NCBI RefSeq assembly: GCF_004799685.1
Contig: NZ_CP031311.1
Coordinates: 930,001 to 994,000 of the forward strand
Direction of reading: 5' to 3'
DNA: 64,000 nucleotides
DNA from: Halobellus limi
GTDB lineage: Archaea; Halobacteriota; Halobacteria; Halobacteriales; Haloferacaceae
The notes under the pieces are model-generated. The model did not search any database. It was not told the origin of the DNA and worked only from the letters and a program-made list of their open reading frames with translations. A program made the translations under genes and the position numbers. This document shows positions 45,793 through 54,352 of the stretch, piece after piece; the stretch's first letter is position 1; each line of letters opens with the position of its first letter.

Positions 45793-46644
45793 TCAGTTCT
45801 CGTCGTCTTTCAGCTCTTCGAGTTCGGCTTCGACCTCGGCGTCGGAGACGTCGACGTCGGCCGCGGAATCGCCCTCGGTGTCGGCCGCGGAGTCGCTCTC
45901 GCCTTCGGCCGCCGACGCCGCTTCGGCTCCGTCGGACTCCTCGGCCCCGCCGCCCATCTCGGCCTTCAGCGTCTCCAGTTCGGAGTCGACCTCAGCGTTC
46001 GTCCGGCCGGATTCGAGTTCGCGGTCGATGCTGTCCTTGTCGGACATCGCGTCCTCGAACGCGCCGGTGTCGACGAGTTCGTCCATCGCCTCCGAGCGGG
46101 CCTCCATCTCGTCGGTCCGCTCCTCGGCGCGTTCGATGGCGCGGGAGACGTCGTTCATCTCGTCGCCGACGCCGGTCATCGCCTCCGAGACCCGCGAGGA
46201 GGCCTCGGCGGCCTCGTAACGCGCCTTCATCGTCTCCTTCTTCGTCCGGAACTCCTCGATGCGGTTCTGCAGTTCGTTCTTCTTCTCGACGAGGTCGTCC
46301 TGCGTCGACTGGAGGTCGGCGATCTGACCCTCCAGTTCCTCGATCTGGTTCATCTTCGCCTGCTTCTTCTCTAAGGCCTGCCGCGCGAGGTCGTCGCGGT
46401 CCTGCCGGACGGCCTCTCTGGCCTGCTCGTTGTGCTTCTCGACGTTCTCTTCGAGGCGTCGCTTCTGGATCTCCAGGCGCTTCTTCTGGGTCGTCAGGTC
46501 GGCGATGCCCTGCTTTACGTCCTGGAGTTCGTCGCGCATCTGTTCGTAGGAGTAATCGAGCGTCTCCGTCGGATCCTCCGCGCGGTTGAGGAGGGCGTTG
46601 AGCTTCGAGCGGACGACGTAAGACGCGCGTGAGAGGATTCCCAT
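45793..46644 (-). CDS. pspA: PspA/IM30 family membrane-protecting protein
   Basis: A 283-residue protein. It starts MGILSRASYVVRSKLNALLN, the amphipathic helix typical of PspA/Vipp1. Long coiled-coil helices follow (about residues 25-215), including DPTETLDYSYEQMRDELQDV. The last 60 residues are a very acidic, repetitive Ser/Asp/Glu tail ending in a short helix. PspA relatives (ESCRT-III superfamily) bind stressed membranes. The ATG at 46642-46644 is chosen over a start six codons upstream. Confidence 0.92.
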   Translation of the reverse strand: MGILSRASYVVRSKLNALLNRAEDPTETLDYSYEQMRDELQDVKQGIADLTTQKKRLEIQKRRLEENVEKHNEQAREAVRQDRDDLARQALEKKQAKMNQIEELEGQIADLQSTQDDLVEKKNELQNRIEEFRTKKETMKARYEAAEASSRVSEAMTGVGDEMNDVSRAIERAEERTDEMEARSEAMDELVDTGAFEDAMSDKDSIDRELESGRTNAEVDSELETLKAEMGGGAEESDGAEAASAAEGESDSAADTEGDSAADVDVSDAEVEAELEELKDDEN

Positions 46645-46703
46645 ACGTCTCCCGTTGGGCACGGCGGAGTTAAAACCTCACGTCACCAACGGGTCGAAAC
46701 CGA

Positions 46704-47393
46704 ATGTCAGAGACGATCCTGCTACCGGGCGGCCGCGACGCTCGCGGGACGCTCGACGCCGCGTCCGAGAACGTGGACCGCCCGGTCGATGCGACGCGCT
46801 CGACCACGGCCTGCGTCGTCGCCTGTCCGCCGCATCCACAGCACGGCGGCCACCGCGGCGACCAGCGGCTCCGCGCCGTGAGCGAGGAACTGAACGAGGG
46901 CGGGACCGACTGCCTCCGGTTCGACTACGGCCCGTGGGACGGCGGCCGCGGCGAGCGCACCGACGTCGAGTCGGCGGTCGCGTGGGCGAACGAGCGGTAC
47001 GACTGGGTCGGCCTCTTCGGATTTAGTTTCGGGGGCGCGCTCGCGCTCTCGGCGGCAGCACACGGTGCGGACGTCGCGGGCGTCGCCGCGCTCGCGCCCC
47101 CGGCGTCTCTCGGCACGAAACGCTCGGACCCCGACGCGCCGGACGACGAGGGAATCGGCGGCGTCGACGTCGTCGCCGACGTCCACGACGTCCCGTCGGA
47201 CCTCCCGGTTCAGATCCTCTACGGCACGCGCGACGACGTCGCCGAGGTCGGGCCGGTGGTCGCGGCCGCCAGAGAGCGCGGCTTCGAGGTCGTCGAGTTC
47301 CCCGCGGACCACTTCTTCATCGGGCAGGCGGGGAAGGTCGCGACCGCCGTGGCGGACTTCCTGGCACCACTCCTCGGCGGGTCGTCGCGGTAG
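46704..47393 (+). CDS. Alpha/beta-hydrolase
   Basis: A 229-residue alpha/beta-hydrolase. CPPHPQHGG near residue 41 fits the HG oxyanion region, the nucleophile elbow is LFGFSFGGALALS near residue 106 with Ser in GFSFG, an Asp lies in ILYGTRDDVAEV, and the catalytic His is in PADHFFIGQ near residue 205. It is cytoplasmic. The dienelactone hydrolase/KANL3-like group is most similar by motif. Substrate unknown. Confidence 0.85.
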   Translation: MSETILLPGGRDARGTLDAASENVDRPVDATRSTTACVVACPPHPQHGGHRGDQRLRAVSEELNEGGTDCLRFDYGPWDGGRGERTDVESAVAWANERYDWVGLFGFSFGGALALSAAAHGADVAGVAALAPPASLGTKRSDPDAPDDEGIGGVDVVADVHDVPSDLPVQILYGTRDDVAEVGPVVAAARERGFEVVEFPADHFFIGQAGKVATAVADFLAPLLGGSSR

Positions 47394-47402
47394 CGCCCCG
47401 TC

Positions 47403-47831
47403 TCACGTCGACGCTTCGCTGTAGCCGGCGGCCAGGGAGACGGCGACGGCGACGACCCCGGCGGCGACGGCGAAGGCCCAGAAGCCTGCCCAGGCGGCCG
47501 CGCCGAGACTCGTCGTCGCCGCGTACGTCACCGCCACCGCCGCGAGGCCGCCTCCGACGGGGACGAGAAACGGGAGATTGGACCACTGGCCCCCGGCGTT
47601 GGCGTATTCGACCGCGTAGCCCCAGAGGTTGCCGACGGTGAAGCGGAGGACGACCACGGCGAACAGGCCGGAGGCGACGGCCGTGACGGCCTCGAACGGC
47701 GTTAGGGAGGTGAGTTCACCGAACCCGGAGAGGGCGCGCCGGAGCGAACCGACGGCCCCGAGCAGGAAGGCGGCGACGTCGAGGAAGTACCACGGGCGGA
47801 GGCGGTCGTGGAGGCGGTGGTGGAGGGACAT
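47403..47831 (-). CDS. Small four-helix membrane protein
   Basis: A 142-residue protein with four hydrophobic helices (about residues 13-32, 45-68, 85-103, 110-135). The N-terminal part is basic (HHRLHDRLRPWYF). I do not recognise the family. It ends nine bases from the convergent hydrolase gene. At its right is the transition to the AT-richer island. Confidence 0.65.
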   Translation of the reverse strand: MSLHHRLHDRLRPWYFLDVAAFLLGAVGSLRRALSGFGELTSLTPFEAVTAVASGLFAVVVLRFTVGNLWGYAVEYANAGGQWSNLPFLVPVGGGLAAVAVTYAATTSLGAAAWAGFWAFAVAAGVVAVAVSLAAGYSEAST

Positions 47832-48283
47832 ACCGTTGTCTTAGTCGGACGTGTCAAAAATTCTCGTGACGGTTTCTTCGACGCTCTTTGTGCTGCGGAA
47901 TCTACGTCGTCACAGGGCATCGCGATGTGGAGAGAGGGTAGTGTGCGGAGAGGGTGTCATAGAAGGCTTCTCACTCCCAAACAAGAATCGTTCAATACAG
48001 CCACCTTTTTGCTGACTCGGGTGCGCCTCCGGCGCACCGCTCGTTGCAAAAAGGGAATCCACGGATCGCTAAATACCACACAGAGATCGTCCGGCGACAT
48101 CTCGTCAACACGCCCCAGCCGCCGTATTTCGATTGATCTGCAGACTGTTGGGAAGTATACGTTGAGGATTGTATGGCAAGGATGTCGATTATGGACTTGA
48201 TGAGTCCGAACTCACTCAGTCAGAGTGAGCTGTATCTTCCGCCCTGATTCAGTCAGCATTCGGTTGAGTAGGGGGAGACGAAA
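47832..48283. other. 452-base intergenic region, left edge of AT-rich island
   Basis: No gene is supported. It carries a hairpin element (48001-48056) and otherwise AT-richer sequence than the left side. Short frames near 48170-48240 are too brief to call, although they could be remnants of a lost gene. Confidence 0.5.
48001..48056. repeat. Composite hairpin element, left side of island
   Basis: Outer arms cctttttgc (48004-48012) and gcaaaaagg (48046-48054); inner arms ggtgcgcc (48020-48027) and ggcgcacc (48031-48038). It begins with ccaccttttt, which is found in inverted orientation at 50904-50913. Confidence 0.75.
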
Positions 48284-49303
48284 TCAGCGTCGACGCCAAG
48301 TAACGTATCCACCCACTACACCAATAACGACCACGATAGCTGCTATCGACTGATAAACTGTTGATGCGGGATTCTGCCGTGAGTTCCAGTCATCCATCCA
48401 GCCTTCTTCGAGTGATTCGGCCCGGTCTTGGACGTCATCGAATTCGTAGTCCGAGAGGGCAAGCGCTGCGGTTTGGTTTGCAGTGACAGTCGACTCGTTA
48501 TGGACCCTCCAGAAGTGTTGAGCCGTCTCATTTCCGCGTTCGGGAACTGATGATACGTTCATCGCGATTGCCTCGCTCGTGCCGGCCATCCCGGAGAGTT
48601 GTTCGTCGATACCCTCGTATCCTAAGTGGTCCGAAACGTCGTTCTTCGCTTCGAGTGTCGCCACGTATTGGGCGTAGAGGCGCTGGGGATCGATATCAGT
48701 CCCGTTTTCTCGCTGTTCGAGTAATCCAATAAGTGTCGTCGCATTCGATCGGTACGCAGTCGAATCGTTGTCGAAGGAACGAAGTTCGGGAAGCGCTTCG
48801 TGTGCGGTTTCATTGAAGTCGGTGATCTGCGGTGCAGCCTGGACTGACGCGTTATAGACCGTCGTCCCGTTTTCACGGACCGTTTTCATTCGCTCCATAT
48901 ACACGAGCGTCTCGTTGATTGATGTAGCCGTTGACGACACGTTAGATGCGGCCGTACTGACGTTCTGTGACGTCGTGCGGAGTGGATCGATATCTTCCGT
49001 TCCGAGGTCTTGAGCGGCCCGTCGTTGTGCGAGTTCGGTAAGTACCGCTTCAGCAGTGGATTCCGAGGTGACACGCTCACTATTCGTATAGATGTCGATG
49101 CCACTGGCCCAGGAGAAGATGTTCTCGTGCCGGTAGACACTGTACTGTTGTCCGTCAACGGTGATATCCGCAATATGGGTCGTTTCTTGGTCCAGTAGTA
49201 CTGGCCGTGGATCTGAAGCTCCTTGTGCAAGCGCAGCCATCGGCGTTGCGCCCACCAAGAGCATTATCACAACGAAACCGGTAACCAGTTTTCGTCCTTT
49301 CAT
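48284..49303 (-). CDS. Exported, membrane-anchored surface protein
   Basis: A 339-residue protein. A Sec-type signal peptide (residues 1-25, LVTGFVVIMLLVGATPMAALA) and one C-terminal helix (about 315-334, AAIVVVIGVVGGYVTW) with an RRR tail give an N-out, C-anchored topology. The extracellular part is helical and rich in Asn-X-Ser/Thr sequons (NVSTAASNVSST, NVSSVPERGNET), as in glycosylated haloarchaeal surface proteins. No enzyme motif is seen. Its codons are AT-richer than in neighbouring genes outside the island. Function unknown. Confidence 0.75.
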   Translation of the reverse strand: MKGRKLVTGFVVIMLLVGATPMAALAQGASDPRPVLLDQETTHIADITVDGQQYSVYRHENIFSWASGIDIYTNSERVTSESTAEAVLTELAQRRAAQDLGTEDIDPLRTTSQNVSTAASNVSSTATSINETLVYMERMKTVRENGTTVYNASVQAAPQITDFNETAHEALPELRSFDNDSTAYRSNATTLIGLLEQRENGTDIDPQRLYAQYVATLEAKNDVSDHLGYEGIDEQLSGMAGTSEAIAMNVSSVPERGNETAQHFWRVHNESTVTANQTAALALSDYEFDDVQDRAESLEEGWMDDWNSRQNPASTVYQSIAAIVVVIGVVGGYVTWRRR

Positions 49304-49476
49304 CGTCCACGTGTGATATTCTGTTATGCCGATAAGAAAGAAGATGGAGAGTTACAAATGGCGAAACTGTGGGGAGTTATCGAGATGAAATTAATAGCAC
49401 TGAATCTCTCAATAGATTTGTCGTTGAACTAACCAAGTCCGAAACGTGGCGTTCGACTCGTTTCTGGAGTATCCAG

Positions 49477-49779
49477 TCAGTATCGAGAGAGTGCATAAAA
49501 AATCACAACGAGCCCCGCGGTAATCAGCAGGCTATCAATCGTTTGAAGCGCGAGTGATTCACGTCCGCCAAGATGGTAATCTCGACGAATACCGAGCTGA
49601 TAGATGATGTCGAGGAGTCCACCGAACGTGATGAGCGCGAAGCCTCCAGATGCGAGACGAAGGCTTTGTTCCTGGACGCGAAGGTAGGCTCGATAGCTGA
49701 GCGCCGTTAAGGCTCCCCCGGCGATGAATAAGAGTGAATTGGCTACGAGAAAACTCCAGAACTCCGGCGGTTCAGCCAT
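49477..49779 (-). CDS. Small three- or four-helix membrane protein (DUF7521-like, module copy 2)
   Basis: A 100-residue protein with three or four helices, starting MAEPPEFWSFLVANSLLFIA. It has the same layout as the protein at 17613-17924 (ALSYRAYLRVQEQSLRLASG matches YQAYRGYRRHDSRAMRALSL in position and pattern). It lies two bases after the winged-helix gene stop. Likely a membrane partner of the regulator. Confidence 0.75.
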   Translation of the reverse strand: MAEPPEFWSFLVANSLLFIAGGALTALSYRAYLRVQEQSLRLASGGFALITFGGLLDIIYQLGIRRDYHLGGRESLALQTIDSLLITAGLVVIFYALSRY

Positions 49780-49781
49780 AT

Positions 49782-50207
49782 TTACCCACTACTGAGATCA
49801 GAAGATGAACCATCACGGTGAGGCGAGTTGGCGTTTGTATCTTTCGAGACGTCTTCTGTCCCCTTCTCCAGATCGTTCCAGAAGTCCGCGAATTTGTCAC
49901 TATAGTCTTTCTTGAGCTGGATATCGATATCGAACTGCCCCTCATCAACCCGGAACCGTGCCTCCTTGAGGTTCGTTTTGAACTGCTTAGAGTGGTGGCC
50001 ATCATTGTTGATATCCCTCTGCTCGTCCAGCATATCGTATTCTTGGAGCGCGTGAATCCGTCGATAGATCGTTGGCTCCGAGACATCACAGTGTTCGGCG
50101 AGTTCGGTAGCTGACAGGGGTCGGAGGCTGGCTAACGCGAGAATTTGTCGAGCAACCTCGCTCCCGAGCACGTCGAACACGTTCTCTGGCTCCCATTCTT
50201 TGCTCAC
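49782..50207 (-). CDS. Winged helix-turn-helix regulator (module copy 2)
   Basis: A 141-residue regulator with a clear match to the protein at 17240: NVFDVLGSEVARQILALASL, then LSATELAEHCDVSEPTIYRR, a wing with NNDGHHS, and a conserved C-terminal YSDKFADFWNDLEKG. An extra Ser/Asp tail ends it. The GTG at 50205-50207 is chosen because a ggagg ribosome-binding site lies about 10 bases upstream on the minus strand. Confidence 0.85.
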   Translation of the reverse strand: MSKEWEPENVFDVLGSEVARQILALASLRPLSATELAEHCDVSEPTIYRRIHALQEYDMLDEQRDINNDGHHSKQFKTNLKEARFRVDEGQFDIDIQLKKDYSDKFADFWNDLEKGTEDVSKDTNANSPHRDGSSSDLSSG

Positions 50208-50917
50208 AGTCTATACCTCCTCTGTTGATTTTCCACGTATGTACGATTGGGGGTCGGTTTCACGATCCGAAGCCGTCCCTCAACCGTTCGTATTCAGTTG
50301 TTGCTACGGTTGTCGTATCAATCTTTCCCGAAAAGATGGTTTCCATAGTGGAAGGTGAGGGGGGGAGGGTAGGGAGCTACAGAGAAGGGTGGCACGACGA
50401 ATCGAACTCTCTGGGATTTGTTTTCCACCGGTTGTTGGGGTATCGTGATATCCGCTGTTCACTGTGTTTGGTTGGATATCATTAATACCCAACTGTCTGT
50501 TTACGCCTGTCCCTTGTTAATTAGTCTCCTGGATTCGCGTTCCGAAACCGTGCTCAACGGTGATACACGCGAAGAACCATTTACGTACTGGGTTGTCAGT
50601 GCAGAGTGCCATACCAAACGGTCCACTTTACGAAATACCGGGTGACTCGCTTAGTATGCAAACATATTCTTATGACTAATTCGGCTGTGAGATCGTGAAA
50701 TAAACGCCGTGGCAACGATTCTATGACGCCTTGTGGTGCGGATGCAGTCGCGGTGCGGAAGGGCTGTTGTAGTGCGGTGGTGGTATCCCAGTATTCGTCC
50801 CGCGAGGCGAGCGGATGCGAGCCTCGCGGTCTTTTTCCCTCCAGGTTTTTGCACGGTGGGTTCCCGCAGCGGCGCGTAGCGCCGCGAGGAAACCCACCGC
50901 TGGAAAAAGGTGGGGGA
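50208..50917. other. 710-base AT-rich intergenic region
   Basis: No gene is convincing: short frames here are rich in Cys/Ser/Val and not acidic. The left end holds the promoter of the winged-helix gene. The right end (50801-50914) is a set of nested palindromes. The middle, AT-rich part could be a degraded mobile element, but I see no transposase fragment. Confidence 0.5.
50801..50914. repeat. Nested palindromes next to the tfs stop
   Basis: Three hairpins: cgcgaggc/gcctcgcg (50801-50828) followed by a T-run; cggtgggtt/aacccaccg (50854-50899); gcggcgc/gcgccgc with a 3-base loop inside it (50869-50885). The sequence aaaaaggtgg (50904-50913) closes the set. It lies directly after the tfs stop on the minus strand, so it may be its terminator. 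Confidence 0.75.
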
Positions 50918-51247
50918 TTAGTTATAACCCCGCCACCGGTGCCCGCACTCGGTACACTTGAAGAACCGCGTCGGCGGTTCGTCCGCCGATCCCGTCTGCT
51001 TGATCGTGTACCACGCCTCCCGGTTGCCGCACTCGTCGCAGACGACGTCGGTCGCGGTCGGCTTGCCCTCGAAGTTCGCGTCCTCGGTCGTCTCGATCAC
51101 GTCGTCGTCGGTCTGCTCCTCCGTCGAGACGAACTGCGCCGCCAACTCCTCGTCCTGTTCGGCCTGCGCGCCGCAGTCGTCGTTCGTGCAGACCATCGAT
51201 CCGTCCCGGGAGACCATCATCGAACCGCACTCGTCGCAGAACTGCAT
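50918..51247 (-). CDS. tfs: Transcription factor S (RPA12/Rpb9/TFIIS-like)
   Basis: A 109-residue protein with two zinc ribbons. The N-terminal one has MQFCDECGSMM and CTNDDCGAQ; the C-terminal one has VVCDECGNREAWYTIKQTGS ... FFKCTECGHRWRGYN. The acidic DE pair that stimulates RNA cleavage is represented by SADEPP, as in archaeal TFS. It rescues backtracked RNA polymerase. Cytoplasmic. The length is normal. Confidence 0.95.
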   Translation of the reverse strand: MQFCDECGSMMVSRDGSMVCTNDDCGAQAEQDEELAAQFVSTEEQTDDDVIETTEDANFEGKPTATDVVCDECGNREAWYTIKQTGSADEPPTRFFKCTECGHRWRGYN

Positions 51248-51278
51248 TGCGTCACGCTTCGCCCCGCGGACACAAGTG

Positions 51279-51324
51279 TTTCACCCTTCGGCCATCGGGC
51301 TTCTCACTCTTCGACCATCGGACA
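51279..51324. repeat. 23-base repeat across the 3' end of the Cys-motif gene
   Basis: Copies at 51279-51301 and 51302-51324 (t-tcac-cttcg-ccatcgg) match at most positions. The right copy holds the last codons and stop of the gene at 51304; the left copy is a downstream duplicate with its own stop triplet (51281-51283). Confidence 0.75.
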
Positions 51325-51825
51325 CTCCCGGACGCGGAAGCGCTCGCTGTCGACGACCTCGAGGATCTCGGTGCCCTCGTGGGTGCACGCCAGCTCGGGG
51401 GGGTCGGCCAGGTACGGACACCGCTGACAGTAGGACTCCTTCGAGACGACGCGCTCTGCCGGCTCGTCCTCGGAGGCCTCGGACGTCCGGACCGTCGCGT
51501 CTCCGTCGACGGGCTCGGCTCCGACGCGCAGCTCCGGCGACTCGTCGGCGTCGTCCGCCAGCGACGCCCAGAGCGTCTCCTCGTCGATCTCGGGGACCGA
51601 CATCTCGTCGAAGTGATCGCCGGCGGCGTCGGAGGCGCCCTCGGTGGACGACGTCTCGTCGCCCTCGTCGGCCCGTGCTCCCGTGGAGGCCTCCCGACGG
51701 CGGCGCTCCGAGATCCGATCGGCCAACTCCGAAAGCGGGGCGTCCCGCTCGGGTTCCCCGACCGACTCGTCGTTCGATTCCGCCGGACCACTCGGGTCGG
51801 GGGAATCCCGGTCGTCCCCGCTCAT
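51304..51825 (-). CDS. Acidic protein with C-terminal four-Cys motif
   Basis: A 173-residue protein. The first 120 residues are disordered and rich in Asp/Glu/Ser. The conserved part is the last 45 residues: SKESYCQRCPYLADPPELAC, a His in THEG, and a final Cys in VRECPMVEE. Four Cys and one His suggest zinc or an iron-sulfur site. It overlaps the upstream gene by four bases (atga). Function unknown; cotranscription with a zinc-ribbon protein suggests a shared complex. Confidence 0.7.
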   Translation of the reverse strand: MSGDDRDSPDPSGPAESNDESVGEPERDAPLSELADRISERRRREASTGARADEGDETSSTEGASDAAGDHFDEMSVPEIDEETLWASLADDADESPELRVGAEPVDGDATVRTSEASEDEPAERVVSKESYCQRCPYLADPPELACTHEGTEILEVVDSERFRVRECPMVEE

Positions 51826-52856
51826 TTCCGTACCATCTCCGTCCCGAAATTGAACTCCCGATCCGGCTCCTCGCGCGTGCCGGCGGATCGGTCCTCTGAC
51901 GCCGTCGAATCCGTCCCGTCGCCACGGGAACCGGTGGCATCATCGCTTGCGTCAGTCGAACGCGCGTCGGCTTCCGAGGTATCGGCCGCTCCGCCCCCGT
52001 CCCCGGCAGCGGACGGTTCTCCCGCCGAGTGTGCGGGCTGCTCTCCGGAACCGTTCCGGTCGTCCTCGGTCGCGGGGCCGTCGCGCGCGCGGTCGGCCGG
52101 TCCTCCCCCCTCGCTTCCGGCCTCCAGCGCCGGCCGGTCGCCGACGGTCAGCCGGTTCGATCCGAAGAACCCCGTCTTGGGGTCGAGGCCGTCGAACGGC
52201 GAGTCGCAGTGCGGGCAGCGCGGTTCGTCGAGCAGGCCCAGGCGGACGGACTCGCCGCAGGACTCGCAGGCGGCCTCGGCGACGCCGTGGCGGTTCGCCT
52301 CCCGGCGCAGGTCCGCTGCCGCCTCTCGCGTCTCGACTGCGCCTTCGAGGTCCGACAGGCGCGACCGAAGCGCGAGCACCGCCGAGCCGAGGCGGTCGAG
52401 CTTCGAGCCGTGCTCGTCGGTCGCGTCGGTGAGGTACTCGAGGATCTCCTCGTAGTTCTCGAACCCCGCCGACAGTCGGCGCTCGATCTCCGGGTGGTCG
52501 TGCTCGGCCGACGCCTTGGCGTCCGTTTCGCGTTTGACCTGAATGACCCGCTCTCTGACGTCCGTGATCTTCTCGTCGAGATCGGCCTCCAGGGCCGCGA
52601 CGCGCTCGGCGACCTCGTCGAGTTCCCGCTCGATCGATTCGACGTCTGCCTCCCGCGCTGTCTCGCCCTCGGCTCCCGGTCGGTCACCGCCGGCGAGGGC
52701 GCTTTCGCCGTCGCTACTTCCGTCCTCGTCGAGTTCGCGGTGTGCGGCGATCAGCCGGCGCACGACTTCCTCGCGCGTGCGGTCCGTGGCCGCGGCTCTG
52801 TCGTCCACCCACGCTTCGAGCTCGTCCGGCAGGCCGTCGACGCGCTCGCTCCCCAT
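51822..52856 (-). CDS. Coiled-coil and zinc-ribbon protein with RHH-like N-terminus
   Basis: A 344-residue protein. Residues 8-45 (LPDELEAWVDDRAAATDRTR) resemble a ribbon-helix-helix DNA-binding unit. Coiled coil spans about 75-190 (SIERELDEVAERVAALEADL). A zinc ribbon follows: CESCGESVRLGL and CPHCDSPFDGL (about 203-228). The last 115 residues are an acidic disordered tail. Overall it looks like a DNA- or nucleoid-associated protein. No family name is assigned. Confidence 0.68.
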   Translation of the reverse strand: MGSERVDGLPDELEAWVDDRAAATDRTREEVVRRLIAAHRELDEDGSSDGESALAGGDRPGAEGETAREADVESIERELDEVAERVAALEADLDEKITDVRERVIQVKRETDAKASAEHDHPEIERRLSAGFENYEEILEYLTDATDEHGSKLDRLGSAVLALRSRLSDLEGAVETREAAADLRREANRHGVAEAACESCGESVRLGLLDEPRCPHCDSPFDGLDPKTGFFGSNRLTVGDRPALEAGSEGGGPADRARDGPATEDDRNGSGEQPAHSAGEPSAAGDGGGAADTSEADARSTDASDDATGSRGDGTDSTASEDRSAGTREEPDREFNFGTEMVRK

Positions 52857-52993
52857 CTAGGCTACGTTCACCTCGGCGTACGTAAATCAATACCGGCGTC
52901 AGGGTCCCGTGACGACGGGGCCCGTGGCAACTCGGCTCTGTCCCGCTTCGAGCGCGGCAGCCCGGAACCGTCACCGTGGCGTTCGCGGCGGTC

Positions 52994-54352
52994 CTACTCC
53001 AGGTACTCCTCTTCGCGCTCGTCGTCGTCGGGCCCCCCCGCGTCGGATCGTCGGTTCACGTCGACCTGGTAGTGCTGGAGGATGTCGCGGCCGAGAAGCA
53101 GCGGGTAGTCCATGTGCGAGCGGTCCTCGACGCTCGCGGTGACGGTGTGCTGCGTGCCGCCGATGCCGATGACGAGGTCGACGACCGGGCGGGCCTTCCC
53201 GGACTTCACCGACCCCGAGCGGACGCGCGTCATGCTCTTGATCGGTCCGGCGCCGATCTCGGCGGCCAGCGACGTGTCGATGCTCGTCCGCGTCGCTCCC
53301 GTGTCGGACTTCGCCTTCGCCTGCGTCGACCCGCTGGTCCCCGAGACGACGACCTCCTCGATGTACCCGATCGTCGGGCGGTCGCCGACCGGCCCCGAGT
53401 TCACGCGCGGCATCCCCGCCGGCCGGGAGTCGTCGAGCGTCGCCGACAGCTCCTCGACGCGCTCGTCGTCGACCTCGCCGCCGCTCTGTTCGATCGCGAG
53501 CTTGGCGATGTACGGTGCGGGGCTTCGCCCGGTCGCCTTGTGCAGGCCTCTGAACCCGGCGGTCGGGTTGACCTCGAGGACGAACCAGCCGTCGTCGCCC
53601 TCGATGAGGTCGACGCCGACGTAGTCCAGTTCCATCACTTCCGCCGCGTACAGCGCGGTCTCTCTGGCCTCTTTCGGCATGTTCTCCGTCGCGTCGGTGA
53701 CGTCGCCGCCGAGCGCGACGTTGGTCCGCCACTCGCCCTCGGGCGCGTAGCGGTACATCGCGCCGATGACCTCCCCGTCGACGACGTACACGCGGAGGTC
53801 GCGGTGCTCGTTCTCGTCGCGGTCGATGAGGTCCTGGAGGAACGCCTGTCGGCTCCCGACCTTGGGGTTGACCGGCTCCGTGAGGTCGACCTTCCACGTC
53901 CCGCCGCCGTGGGTCCCGATCGCGGACTTGTAGACGCCGACCTCGCCGAAGCGGTCCCGGCCCTTGTTCAGCCGCTCGTTCGAGAGCGCGAGCAGCGCGT
54001 CGGGGACCTTGATGTTCCAGTTCGCGAGCGTCGCCGCCGTGGCGAACTTGTGGATCGCGGTCAGCACCGAGGCGGGCTCGTTCAGCATCGGGCGGATCCG
54101 CTCGAAGGTCGTCGCCAGCCCCAGCAGTTCGGCCGGCTCCTCGGTGTTCGAGAGCAGCAGCCGGTTGGCCACGATGTCCACTTCGGGCTCGATGGCGACG
54201 TCGCCGTCCTCGACGCTGATCGCGGTGTTCTCCCGGCGCAGCCAGATGCCCTCGTGGCCGAGGTCGTCGACGGCGTTGAGAATCGCCTTCGTTTCCTTGC
54301 TGTTGTGCAGTGAGAGGACGCCGACTCGAACCGGATCTCCGTCAGTAGACAT
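52994..54352 (-). CDS. RimK-like ATP-grasp ligase fused to a RimB-like retropepsin domain
   Basis: A 452-residue fusion. Residues 1-300 are an ATP-grasp ligase (RVGVLSLHNSKETKAILNAV; GTHGGGTWKVDL; Mg-binding EVNPTAGFRGLHKATG near 280), of the RimK type that adds amino acids, usually glutamate, to a peptide or protein. After a linker, residues about 335-440 form a retropepsin-like domain with the active-site motif KSDTGATRTSI and LLLGRDIL near the end, as in RimB-type ATP-dependent zinc proteases. Ligase and candidate protease in one chain suggest linked tag addition and removal. It is divergent from an M14 deacylase. Confidence 0.85.
   Translation of the reverse strand: MSTDGDPVRVGVLSLHNSKETKAILNAVDDLGHEGIWLRRENTAISVEDGDVAIEPEVDIVANRLLLSNTEEPAELLGLATTFERIRPMLNEPASVLTAIHKFATAATLANWNIKVPDALLALSNERLNKGRDRFGEVGVYKSAIGTHGGGTWKVDLTEPVNPKVGSRQAFLQDLIDRDENEHRDLRVYVVDGEVIGAMYRYAPEGEWRTNVALGGDVTDATENMPKEARETALYAAEVMELDYVGVDLIEGDDGWFVLEVNPTAGFRGLHKATGRSPAPYIAKLAIEQSGGEVDDERVEELSATLDDSRPAGMPRVNSGPVGDRPTIGYIEEVVVSGTSGSTQAKAKSDTGATRTSIDTSLAAEIGAGPIKSMTRVRSGSVKSGKARPVVDLVIGIGGTQHTVTASVEDRSHMDYPLLLGRDILQHYQVDVNRRSDAGGPDDDEREEEYLE

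Noticed and set aside
48100-48260. Possible transposase remnant left of the exported-protein gene
   Set aside because: Only brief frames are open and no transposase motif can be read, so it is not called.
50225-50645. Short plus-strand frames in the AT-rich spacer
   Set aside because: Cys/Ser/Val-rich, no acidic bias, no family, no promoter at a sensible distance.
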